A stretch of 64,000 nucleotides of DNA from NCBI GenBank assembly GCA_024364735.1, contig JAGFNQ010000215.1, positions 212,916 through 276,915 of the forward strand, read 5' to 3'. The translations under genes and the position numbers were made by a program. The stretch is from Boesenbergia rotunda (taxonomy: Eukaryota > Streptophyta > Magnoliopsida > Zingiberales > Zingiberaceae). How positions within the stretch are numbered: the first letter of the stretch is position 1; every line of letters begins with the position of its first letter. Below are positions 12,902 through 23,246 of the stretch, in pieces. Under the pieces are notes generated by a model. The model was given only the letters and a program-made list of their open reading frames with translations. It was not told the DNA's origin and searched no databases.

Positions 12902-13313
12902 CGGATCCAGGGGAAGAAATGAAGGGCGGACAGAACAAAGGGAAGGTACTCCCGTCGGAAGAACGCTAACGAGAAGGACAAGTCAGTGAGGAGAACTCTT
13001 GATGGCAGCTAGGGTAAGGTTGCCGCAGGGCGTCGTTGCACCCACTTTTATAGGGATACGACACCTCCCTCGAGGCAATCAAGGACTAGCATGTTGAGAG
13101 TATTAACAGACTGTCTAGGGGATCGGTTGACCTTCAATCGCCGTCGCTTCGTATGACCCGCAGTACGCCGCAAAGCGAGGGAAAACACACGTGGCGCTGT
13201 TGCATGCGCTGGGCAATTGCATCACCTTCGCTGCTGCAAAGCTCGCAGGAGTAAGAGACACATTCAAAAAATCAGCCTAAGTCGAGAGACTCGCGGGATA
13301 TGTCCGACGGCCC

Positions 13314-13344
13314 AGGGGGAAAAAAAGGGAGGGGGGGAGAAAGA
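13314..13344 (+). other. Polypurine tract candidate of the 6.9-kb element
   Basis: An uninterrupted run of G and A, 31 bases long, lies 81 bp upstream of the 3' LTR. Polypurine tracts prime plus-strand synthesis and normally touch the 3' LTR, so the distance is a weakness. A shorter purine stretch closer in (13411-13420) is an alternative. Confidence 0.4.
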
Positions 13345-13425
13345 CGGGGCCCAGCTTCTCCGTCATCACTATAGTCCGATCAGTCAGCCACACTTTCTTC
13401 GATCAGACTTGAAGGAAGGGACTTG

Positions 13426-14317
13426 TGATAGGGTTGAATAAGCCCGGGGCGGGCACGTGAGATGAAGAAGCTGAAGGGCGAGACACGTCGAATCAAAAAG
13501 ACTCTCCTGCCCGGGCCACGAGATCTTCCTGAGAGAACCACCCGGAACAGTCGGCCTGAAGAACCCCCCCCCCAGACTCGCCCCGAGAGAGTGGGTCCCG
13601 AGAGCAGGATGGGGTTGAATGAGCCCTGGCCGGGATGAAGGATGAAGAGGCTGCCCGACACAACAACAGTAGGACGCGATGACCCTCCCTCCCGGGTCTT
13701 GTGAAATCCCTGAGGGTGACGCGCCCGAAAGGCAACTGGAGATCCTTCTCGGGGGCACCCCAGGAGGTTAGGCCCCGAGAGCACATCGGGAGCTGTGACG
13801 CATGAAAATCCCGAGTTCTCCTCGGGGGGTGGAGTCCTCGCAATAACCGACCTCAGACACTGACTGCTCCCTCGAGGTGCGGATAAGCACCCCCGTCATG
13901 AAAGATCTTCACAACCCCTGAATCTCGAAACGGGCAAAAGCCGATAACGTCGCGGACTGTTACAAAGGATATCCCATAACCATCAAAAGAGAAGGGGAAC
14001 GTGGCTTATGTATCGGAGATGTGGCCCCAATCGGGGGGCCACGTCTATCCTGTCGCCATCGGTATAAAAGGTAGACCAACCCCTCCGGTAAGGGGGGGCG
14101 ATCTCTCGTTTTACATACTGTCTTTCTTTCTCACTGCGATTACTCTTTGGACAACCTACTAACTTGAGCGTCGGAGTGGACTCCGCCGGACCCCTGCCGG
14201 CGTGTCCCCTAATGCTTGTGTTGATTTCGCAGGACCCCAAGTTCCTCCTCGGCGTCGTAGCTTTCACGCTGGCCGAGCCTCAGTGACTGATCATCGTCGA
14301 TGACTCCTTCCGGAACA
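13426..14317 (+). repeat. 3' LTR of the 6.9-kb retrotransposon
   Basis: This copy matches 7399-8283 along its full length with scattered substitutions and small indels, so the insertion is not very recent. It has TG...CA ends, TATAAAAG at 14063-14070, and a purine tract about 80 bp upstream. Confidence 0.85.
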
Positions 14318-14349
14318 GATAGGTATGTGAATTCTTTGGCCCTAATAAG

Positions 14350-14361
14350 TGGTATCAGAAT
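14350..14361 (+). other. Primer-binding site of the TRIM-like element
   Basis: TGGTATCAGA matches the complement of the initiator-Met tRNA 3' end over ten bases. It sits within a few bases of the 5' LTR end, as expected for a plant LTR element. It belongs to the outer element, not to the retrotransposon LTR ending at 14317. Confidence 0.6.
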
Positions 14362-14661
14362 TATAGTTCAGACCGAGTCATGTAGATAGAATAGTGACTT
14401 TAAAAGAAAGATTGAACCCTAAGTGATGAAAATATCTTCTTGGACCAAAGCAGGTCAATATATAGCTACCGGATATTTAGCGGAAATCCTAGGCGGTGAA
14501 AAGTCTTAGTATGTCAAAAATGACAAGATGCTTATCAAAAATCCTAGGAAAGTGAACCTTAAATGATGAAAAATTTAGGTCAAGGGGTGACCGAATACTT
14601 AACGGAAATCCTGGAGAGTAAATCCTAGGTGGTGAAAAAGTCTAAGAGGATCGGTGTAAAT

Positions 14662-14860
14662 CAATAGTGACTAGATGCTTAAGGGAGATCCAGAGCAGGT
14701 CAATAGTAATCAGATGCTTGAGACGATACCTAGAGTAAGTCAATAATGACCAAATGTTTAAGGAGAGGTTCAAAGTAAGTCAATAATGACCGGATGCTTA
14801 AGAAGAAACCCAGAGTAAGTTAATAATGATTGGATGCTTAAGGGAGGCTCAAAACATAAG
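14662..14860 (+). repeat. 40-bp tandem repeat, about five copies
   Basis: The core CAATAATGAC followed by GATGCTTAAG recurs at 14662, 14701, 14741, 14781 and 14821, a period of 39-40 bp with moderate divergence. Weaker relatives (GGTGACCGAATACTTAACGG) occur upstream to about 14440. The array fills most of the TRIM interior. Confidence 0.8.
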
Positions 14861-14984
14861 AATAATGATGATCCTTTATTTGATGAAAGGATTATTGAGA
14901 ATATAATCAAAATCCCACATTGAAAATGCATAGAAAAGATAATGAATTTAAAGGATTAAAAATTAGACTTGACCACGGTTCGGA

Positions 14985-15155
14985 ACCGACGGTTCGACGG
15001 TTCAGAACCGTCGATTCGACGGTTTGTGGGAGGTCGACCGTTAACCTTAACCGCCCAAGCCGGTTACGGTTCACGGTTCGGAACCGCCGGTTCACAGTTC
15101 GGAATCGCCGGTTCACGTTTCGGAACCGCCGATTCACGGTTCGCCACGGTTCAAG
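14985..15155. repeat. Subterminal motif array of the hAT element
   Basis: GGTTCGGAACCG and close variants (GGTTCACGGTTCGG, GGTTCAGAACCG) recur about ten times in 170 bp. Many copies are palindromic or inverted. The opposite end (17665-17740) has related CCGGTTAACCGCCGG copies. Such clusters bind hAT transposase in known elements; here that is inferred. Confidence 0.75.
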
Positions 15156-15319
15156 ATTATTATATTAAAAAAATTAAAAATTAAAAATTAAATTTAAAAT
15201 ATAAATTTTATTTAAAAAAAGGGTTTGCACTTATATAAGTTGCCTACGCATCCCCTTAGGGTGTAGAGGAATCAAAACTCACGTAATTCTTTTACATTTT
15301 TACCTTTTTATATTCTTTA

Positions 15320-17446
15320 TCACTTACTTCCTTTTCCTCCTGTTCCCGTTGTATTTGTTCCTTTGGTATCAAATTCTTCGACTTCATCTTCTGAAAGTTG
15401 CATTCCTTGGATTCTTTTCTCGGCTCTGGTCCAATCATCTAGTAATACTTGAGCTTCTAATGAGTCGGGAGATATAGTTGATCGTCGTTTATCTAATATG
15501 TTGCCGCCGGCACTGAACGTCTGCTCCACAGCAACAGTTGACACTGGAGAAGCTAAAATTTCTTTTGCGATCACGGAGAGAACGGGAAAGCTTTGAGCCT
15601 TCTGTGACCACCACTTCAAGATATCGAAATCTTCGCTATCTGCTTTATTAAAATCAAAAGAAGTCGTAAAATAATTCTCAAGTTCCTGTCTGGAACTTGA
15701 GGATCCTCATGGACGTTTCGTTAGTTCTTTTAATAAAAGTTGTGCTTTTGTAAGTTTTAAATTAGTAGTAGTAGGTTGTTGTGTTTCAGAAATATTAGTT
15801 TGTGTTCCATATTTAACATAATATTGGTTATAAAGATCATATAAATAATTTCTAATATTATATATAATATTAACTTGATCCGGAGAGGAAGAATCTTTAA
15901 TAGGAATTAAAGCGTCATAATATAAAGTTAACATTTCTTGTAAAACTTTTAATTTAAATCTAGGATCTAAAGCAAATGCAATTAAATAAATTTCAGGAAT
16001 AAAATAAAAATATTTTTCTCATTTAGTTTTCATAGCTAATATACATAAAGTTAAAGCTTCATTATTTACATGGTCATTTAATATTAATATTATACTACAA
16101 AAATTCACTAAAATTAAATGAGCAGTGGAATAATAAACACCGGAAAGTTGTCAGTTGCATCGTTAAAAACTTTTAAAATTTCACAAATATTACTACAAAT
16201 ATTTTATTGTTGTGAAAATAAATATATATTAGTATTACTATTTTGTGCAAAAAATAAATATAATAAATTAATCTTTATATTGAAATGAATCTTATAATAA
16301 TTGATATGTTGAATTGCAACATGTTAGAACATCATGTGGAAATTTTTTAGGTCTCATTCTATTAGCTTTACAAAATCTACCTCATTGTTTCATTATACAT
16401 GGATGAGACCATAAGTATGAAATTGTGATTCCAATTGGTTGAATATAATTTTCTAAAAGTTTTAATCCATCTTGAACACATAAATTTAAAACATGGCATA
16501 CACAACGAATATGAAAAAATAAACCACCAATAACAGGTTGACAAATAAATTTTAGTTCATCTATAGAAGCGGTAGAACTAGCATTGTCTAATGATATTGA
16601 AAATAATTTATGAGTCAATCCATATTCTTCTAAAATTAAACATAATAATTGTGCAATGTTATGGGCAATATGTGATTCATCAAAAACTCTATAAGCTAAC
16701 AATCTTTTTTGGAGGATCCAAGAGTTATCAATCCAATGGCATGTCACGCCCATATAAGAATGAGTTTGCCAATAATCACTCCAAATATCGGAACATAAAG
16801 AAACTTTATTATTTAATTTACTAAATTCATCAATAAAATTCTTTTTTCCTTGTTTTACTAATCTTTTAAATGTACGAGTAAGTGTAGTCCTAGGAACACG
16901 TTTAGCAGCAAGATTAAGAGATTCTTTACAAAAATCTTCAAATATGCATTTAGATCCAAAACTAAAAGAAAGATGTTCTATGGAAACAAATTTAGCTAAT
17001 GATTCTCTTAATTTATTATCCGAATATAAAAATAAACCAGAATCAGTACTACTACCACTAGAAAATTTTGATAATTGTGTCTAAGAGCGGTCAAGCTCAT
17101 ATTCCATTTGGTGCTTCGTTTCTACATGTCGTTTCAACGACCCATAGCCACCGCCGGCTTGGAATTTGTAGGAAGCATTGCAATGCTTGCATTTTACACG
17201 CAATTCTCCCGACGGAAGTGTGACCTTCTCAAAATGTTTAGTAAAAATAGAAGATTTTAAAGGAGGATTTTCCTGAACCTTAGAAGTAATCGCATTGGTA
17301 CTTCCTTGCATTTCGGGGATCGGAAGGCGTTGGGGCTGAGCCTCGGTCTCATCATCGGTAGATTGAATTTGAATGTTAGGATCCTCGTACGCTATTTCTT
17401 TTTCCCTCCGAGAACGAGATGATGAAGCATCATGACCACCTTCCAT
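15320..17446 (-). pseudogene. hAT transposase with BED finger and dimerisation domain, broken by stops
   Basis: The frame spans about 708 codons, a normal hAT length. A BED zinc finger (VKCKHCNASYKF...LKRHVETKH) lies near residues 80-115. The RNase-H-like core includes CSDIWSDYWQTHSYMGVTCHW and IRCVCHVLNLCVQDGL. The C-terminal dimerisation domain has STVAVEQTFSAGG and ends near 15320. Fragments starting at 17446, 16753, 15934 and 15619 all lie in the same reading phase. The damage I could follow is nonsense mutations, for example TAG just after LDRS and TGA after KQ and after KRP. Most fit C-to-T or G-to-A change, as expected for a methylated, silenced transposon. The protein would cut and join element ends; this copy cannot. 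Confidence 0.9.
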
Positions 17447-17950
17447 TATCCTCGAAAAATGAAGAACGTTGAGAGAAGTTGAGACTTATGACTTGAGATT
17501 TGAGAATGAGAGAAGAGAAGATGTGTGTGAAAAATGATGAAATGAACTCCCTATTTATAAGTTTGGATCATAACGATCACTAAATCATAGTCATTGATCA
17601 AAAAATGGTCAAATGATCTCAATCGTTGAAAATAAACAAAAAATAAATAAATAAACCCTTCCAACGGCACTGAACCGGCGGTTAACCGCCGGTTCAATGC
17701 CGTTGGAACTGGCGGTTAACCACCGGTTCGACGGTTTTGGCTGCCCCGAACCGGGTCAACGAGCCACCCGACCCATTGACCCGGGCCGTTTTCGGGCTGG
17801 ACCCGGCCCGGGGTCGGGTCTATTAAAAATATCTCCATTAATATGAGGTATTTTGGGTAGAGTTGAAAAATAAATATATGAGGGAGGGCTTAGACTCAAA
17901 ATAGATAATATCATAATGATAGAGATATATAAATTCTTTTGATCTTAACA

Positions 17951-18222
17951 ATTGTAAAGATCGTTATTTAAGTTTGATTTTTTTAAGAGTTTGAGAGTTT
18001 AGTTCAAGCTTCATTTGAGTTTAATTTGGTCAATTCAAAATTATTTGATTATTTAAAAAAAATATATTTTTAAAACATATTTAATTGATTATTTATTCAT
18101 TTTAAACATATTTAATTGATTATTTGTTCATTTTTATTTTTAAATTTATTTATTAATTAAAAAGTGTATTGATGAATATAATTTAATAAATTTATTATAA
18201 ATATTATTTATTATTCATAAAC
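17951..18222. other. AT-rich spacer
   Basis: Very AT-rich DNA with short repeats of AACATATTTAATTGATTATTT at about 18075 and 18110. No gene or recognisable element. Confidence 0.5.
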
Positions 18223-18428
18223 TTTAGTACTTAGCCTGGAGGTCTAAAGTTCGAATCCTAGGGAAGGCAAAAATCCACTGGCCAGGGGTGGGAAGTTCTT
18301 GTGAGTAACGACGGTCGACGGTCGGTAAACAAAGGGGATAGGTTGTTGGACTGCCAAAAAATAAAATTTGGCCGCCCAAGGGGCCGAGGGGTCGGGTCGA
18401 CGGGCAGGGTCGTTACAATAAAAAAAAC
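18223..18428 (+). mobile_element. tRNA-derived SINE, plus orientation
   Basis: The head contains CTTAGCCTGGAGGTC and a B box, GTTCGAATCC, and the body ends in GTTACAATAAAAAAA with an A-run tail. The same head occurs in opposite orientation at 18437-18592 and at 27051-27215. The A-box end is missing or decayed. Confidence 0.65.
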
Positions 18429-18436
18429 TCCTTATT

Positions 18437-18592
18437 ATGTAGCGGCCCCGCCTCTATGGTCCCCGCAGGCAACCCTCTAGGCCGGCGACCCTACGATCTT
18501 CCCACCCCTGGCAGTGGATTTTTGCCTTTCCCAGGATTCGAACTCTAGACATCCAGGCTAAGTATTAAAGTTCTTGAATCCTGGTAATAAAA
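18437..18592 (-). mobile_element. tRNA-derived SINE, minus orientation
   Basis: Read on the minus strand it has the same head (CTTAGCCTGG, GTTCGAATCC) followed by GGGTGGGAAGATCGTAGGGT and a tail ending GCCGCTACA. It faces the SINE at 18223-18428 tail to tail. Its head abuts the truncated LTR fragment that begins near 18593. Confidence 0.65.
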
Positions 18593-20010
18593 TATAACAT
18601 GGTCCAAAAATAGAAAGTAACTCATAAAACCAAATCAGGTTAGTAGCAAGCACAGGACTGGCGACTCGGACCCTCCTGGCAGATATCAACCTGAAATCAA
18701 AAAGTATGGCAACGGTGTGAGTCCAAAAACTCAGTGAATACCCAGCAGATATGCATAGTATGTTATAATAACAATAAAAGTCCACGCTAATACAGTCTCA
18801 TATGAATCATAGACAAGAGTATACACTAAAGATACTGAATAAAGGTACATACCCGAATCCATCTATCCTGCAGAGGGTGAAATAAATCCCTATGGAACAA
18901 GTATAACATATAATTCAAGATAAACAAGTATCCAGTATATGCATGTCAATTATGTACAGAAATCAAATGCAGCAAACAATGCACGATACAAAATATGCAC
19001 ATGGTGCAATGGCATGTGTCACCCCTGACACCAGTCAGGCACCGTCCACCTATCATAAATGAACGTCCGCGTGGGTAGGGCTATGACAACTGTACACACC
19101 CTGCTATCACTGCTCCTGAGTGACCGAGTGGACAGGATGCTGGCGGAGGTCACTCTCCTACCCCAAACAATGGGGGAGTCTAGCTCTCATCTTCTCGTGT
19201 CTCGGGACGAGAAGGGATCCATGGCTGCTACCACGCACCAGAACCACCCTCAAAATAGTGACTGTGCGGAGCAATACAGGGCAAATGCACACACCCTATG
19301 GTAGCCACTACCCCTGAGTGGATGTGTGTGCATATTCTCATGTAACTGACGATGGGCTCAGACTATATAGGAGGCGATCGATGATCATCAGCATGCAATA
19401 ATGCAAGGATGATGCATGGCCCAAACATATATACACCCACCAAGTCCTCAACTAACACCTCCGTGTGCTAGGTATAGGTCTGAATCCTATATTATGGAAT
19501 ACAAGTAACCTACTAGGTATACTGAAAAAGTAACCAGTGATCTATCAGTGTCAAAAATGCAAGAGGGAACATATCTTTACATCTATGCACATCTATGTAT
19601 ATATATATACATGGCAACTATTGAGACTGTATGAAGCTAAACGGGAGATAACCTTAAGGATAAGCAACATATATCAAATGCAGGTATACTAAGGCAGATA
19701 TAGCATACAATCTTACTATTATCTATAACAAACCATGCATAGCAATATGACAATATCTAAAAGATAAGTCAAAGGGTACCCGCCTCAATCGTAAGATGTC
19801 TGTATCAGAAAGAACCTCCCGTCTGATAATCAGCAAATGCTAAATTCAATCAATGCCCTGTATCAAAGGCATAATGTTTAGCTACAACAATATGTAATTT
19901 ATAGCTAACCGAGCTATTTTATTTTATTAGGATTCGTCCTAATTGTCTTGTTTCAATTTAATAATTACAATTAAATGAGTAACCCATAATTATCCCAAGT
20001 TACTTAGTTT
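18593..20010 (-). repeat. Inverted fragment of a gypsy LTR
   Basis: The reverse complement of this stretch aligns with about 21270-22670 of the 5' LTR of the neighbouring gypsy element. Examples are CGGACCCTCCTGGCAGATAT, the ACCCAGCAGATATGCATAGTA block and AGGCATAATGTTTAGCTA. Divergence is clearly higher than between the two LTRs of that element. From about 20010 to 20239 similarity fades, though that stretch may be the same LTR family. The far end of the LTR is absent. Confidence 0.75.
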
Positions 20011-20239
20011 AGATTTTGATTAATCTGATCCATTAACTAAATTGAAGTTCACCCAAATCTAACAAAGTCTAAACCCGATCAGATTTGAAGCCCTCCATTT
20101 ACTGATCCAAATCAAGCTCAGAATATATATTACCAGGCCGAGAAGCAACTACATTGACAATGAATCAATTGCAAGGATCATAACGAAACCAAATCAAGCG
20201 TATCAGGATGATAGGGTAAATAATCATCTCTGAATTTGG

Positions 20240-22973
20240 TTAACCCTATATAATATTTGAGGTTAAATTATTAAATATAGGAGGGTTAAATGGTTGAAAT
20301 TCTTACCCTAAGGGTAGGGTTTAAATTAATGAAAGTTAGAGGACCTTTTTGCAAAAAGACCCCCCCTCTTATATTAAATCCTCGGCCTGCCTCCCCTCGT
20401 GCCCTAGCCACAGCGCCGACGCAATTTCTTTCCCTCCTTCCTCCGCTCACGTGGCCTAGTCGCAGGGGAAGACTGCGACGCCGACCTCCTTCCTCAGCTC
20501 TTCTCCGCGAACCCTAGCTAGTCGTCGGCACCTCTTCACCAGCGATCCTCGACCGCCATCGCAAGTCTCTGCCTTGCGACCTGTTGGTTTCTGCCGATCA
20601 AGGAATTCCCTGGACCTCATCACCGACCAAGTGGAGTTGTCATCTCAGGTAAGCATTGATGATTTTCAATTGCTCTTCGGATGGATTCGTTTCAATCCGT
20701 GTGTAGGGATTGGGGTTCGGAATTGGTTTTCATGGGTTTGCGATCTTGCATCTGTTTTTGGAAAAATAGAATGTGGGGGTTGGTTTTTGGATCGGTTTGG
20801 AAAGGGGGTGCTTATAGCAATTCTTGTTGAAAGGTACGGTGATTGGTAGATAATTCTTGCTCTTGGTTTTGTTCTTAGATCAGTAGTTTTTAAATGAAGT
20901 TGTTCTGTTAGTGGAAGATGGCCTTGATCAGTAGCTATGTTGGGTTGTTTGGAGTGGAGATTTGGATGCATGTGGCAGCAACCTCGATAATGCTTGCCGT
21001 CAGCTCAGTTGAAGTGGGCATATTTTAGGGTAATAAGACTAATGTATTTAGTGTTCAATTATGTTGTAGTTATTCCAGATATAACTAAAGGTTGAGTTGG
21101 ATTAGTGGAGACCATTGGTTTGATTTTCGGATGGTAGGTTGTATTGAATAGTATCATGTTAGATTAAGGATTAGCTTAATTATGTGGTTAGGTGTCTTAC
21201 CATGTATCCCCTAGGTTTTGGAGTTGTTAGGTGTGAAAACTTAACTTTTATTCTAGATAAACCCATGGGTTAATTCGGGGTTACTCATTTAATTATAGTT
21301 AATAAAATGAACGGGATAATTAGGACGACCCTAATAAATTGAGATAGCTTGTTTAGTTATAAATTTCATGTTATTATAGCTAAACATTATGCCTTTGCTA
21401 CAGGGCACTGACTTGCTTTCGGACTTCTGGACGGGAGGTTCTTATTTGATACGGACTCCTTCTACTATCTGGAGGCGGGTACCCCTTGACTTATCTTATT
21501 GATATTGTCATATTGCTATGCATGGTTTATTATAGATAATAGTAAGTTATATGCTATATCTGCCTTAGTATACTTGTATTTGATACATGCTGTTTTCCTT
21601 GAGGTTACTTTCCTTTTTGCTTCATACAGTCTCAATAGTGGTTATTGTATATATATTTGTGCATAGATGTAGTGATATGCTCCCTTGCATTTGACCTTGA
21701 TGGATCATTGGTTATTTTGTCAGTATACCTAGTAGGTTACTTGTATCCCATGATATAGGATTCGGACCTATACCTAGCACACTGAGGTGTTAGTTGATGG
21801 CTTGGTGGGTGTTATATGTGTTTGAGTCATGCACCATCCTTGCATTATTGCATGCTAACGATCATCAGCTCCTCTATAGTATGAGCCCATCGTCAGTTAC
21901 ATGAGGATATGCACACACATCCACTCAGGGGTAGTGGCTACCATAGGGTGTGTGCATTTGCCCTATATTGCTCCGCACGGTAACTATTTGGAGGGTGGTT
22001 CCGGTGCGTGGTAGCAGCAATGGATCCCTTCTCGTCCTGAGACACGAGCAGATGAGAGCTAGACTCCCCCATTGCTTGGGATAAGAGAGTGACCTCCGCC
22101 AACATCTTGTCCACTCGATCACTCAGGAGCAGTGATAGCAGGATGCGTACAGTTGTCATAGCCTTACCACGCGAGCGTTCATTTATGATAGGTGGACGGT
22201 GCCTGACTGGCGTAAGGGGTGACACATGTCATTGCACCATGTGCATATTTTGCATCGTGCATTGTTTGTTGCATTTGATTTCTGCATTTGATTGACATGC
22301 ATATATTGGATACCTGTTTATCTTGGATTATATGTTATACTTGTTCCATAGGGATTTATTTCACCCTTCTGCAGGATAAATGGATTCTGGTATGCACATT
22401 TATTCAGTAGCTTTAGTGTATACCCTTGTCTATGGTTCATATGAGATTGTATTAGCGTGGACTTTTATTGTTATTATAACGTACTATGCATATCTGCTGG
22501 GTATTCGCTGAGTTTATGGACTCACACCGTTGCCATACTTTTTGATTTGCAGGTTGATATCTGCCAGGAGAGTCCGAGTCGCCAGTCCCGTGCTTACTAC
22601 TACACCTGATTTGGTTTTATGCATTATTTTTTGTTTTTGGACCATGTTATGTTTTATTCCGTCGCATTGGATCTTTCGTGGACTTGTAGTACTTGTCTTT
22701 CTTTATGGGATTGTACTTTTGAGTCCTATGTTGGACTATGTGTGTGGTTTTCCTTCGTTACTGCCCCCTGGCAGCTCAGGTAAGTTCGTGTTTTAGTTTT
22801 AAGAGTATATTGTCATATATATGTTGTTCTATTTGGATTTGAGGCCTAAGGCCCATATAAACTGCGTGGTATTGTTATATTTGTGGTATGTATGTGTAAA
22901 TTGTCCATCGGACAGGGGAGGTGCTGTTCGATTTTCTATTGGATCAGCGGCTCCTAGGTCTCGGGTCATGACA
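20240..22973 (+). repeat. 5' LTR of the gypsy element, 5' end missing
   Basis: It aligns along its length with 25465-28455 and ends in TCATGACA. The expected start, TGTTAAATACGG with its AT-rich lead, is absent, so the left edge was lost by deletion or recombination next to the inverted LTR fragment. Confidence 0.85.
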
Positions 22974-22982
22974 ATTTAATTT

Positions 22983-22994
22983 TGGTATCAGAGC
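22983..22994 (+). other. Primer-binding site (initiator-Met tRNA)
   Basis: TGGTATCAGAGC, the standard plant retrotransposon primer site, starts 10 bases after the 5' LTR ends. A second TTTGGTATCAGA-like sequence at about 23054 looks like a local duplication of the same leader. Confidence 0.85.
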
Positions 22995-23246
22995 GAGGTT
23001 TCGGATACCTTCGGGACTTGTGGATTTTCGATGTTTATCTGATACCAATTTAATTTTGGTATCAGAACGTAGGTTTGCGATGCCAACTTATTTTACCAGT
23101 CTTTTCGGATTTGTTCAGAGTAGTTTTATCGATGTGATTGCACTTTGGGACTGGGCAGCGGCAGAACCTCTCCAGGCGGCAAATAGGTAAATTGGTAAAG
23201 TTAACCATTTAATCTTGTTTGTAATACTCGGAAATAATTCAACAGG

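Larger units (their letters stand above)
7399..14317 (+). mobile_element. Non-autonomous LTR retrotransposon with antisense gene
   Basis: Two direct LTRs of about 890 bp (7399-8283 and 13426-14317) share high identity from GATAGGGTTGA to CCTTCCGGAACA. Each carries TATAAAAG in plus orientation. A purine tract (13314-13344) lies about 80 bp before the 3' LTR and also fits plus orientation. The interior has no recognisable reverse transcriptase, integrase or protease. Instead a degenerate gene runs on the minus strand, and a probable solo LTR (9512-11226) interrupts it. Structure and content resemble gypsy (Tat-type) derivatives with antisense extra ORFs. The element sits inside the 5' LTR of the TRIM-like element. 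Confidence 0.8.
14964..17822 (-). mobile_element. hAT transposon, 2.86 kb, with intact ends
   Basis: An 8-bp target duplication, TTAAAAAT, flanks the element at 14956-14963 and 17823-17830. The terminal inverted repeats (TAGACTTGACC against TAGACCCGACC) match at 9 of 11 bases. Both subterminal regions are rich in CGGTTCGGAACCG-type and CCGGTTAACCGG-type motifs, typical transposase-binding arrays of hAT elements. It carries one transposase pseudogene on the minus strand. The insertion lies in the 3' LTR of the TRIM-like element, whose sequence resumes exactly at the target duplication. Confidence 0.93.
7226..17950 (+). mobile_element. Small LTR element (TRIM-like), split by two later insertions
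   Basis: The 5' LTR is 7226-7398 plus 14318-14346; the interior is about 14347-14893; the 3' LTR is 14894-14963 plus 17831-17950. With the insertions removed, both LTRs are about 195 bp and align (AGAATA-AATCAAAA at the start, ATCTCCATT-ATAT-AG in the middle, GATATATA near the end). A primer-binding site, TGGTATCAGA, begins at 14350, just inside the 5' LTR. The interior is only about 550 bp, has no coding capacity and contains a 40-bp tandem repeat. Short LTRs, a tiny interior and a Met-tRNA type primer site fit a TRIM. LTR ends are accurate to within a few bases, and I could not establish a target duplication. Confidence 0.65.

Noticed and set aside
14907..15168. Asn-Arg-Arg-Phe repeat proteins on both strands
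   Set aside because: They are translations of the hAT subterminal GGTTCGGAACCG array.
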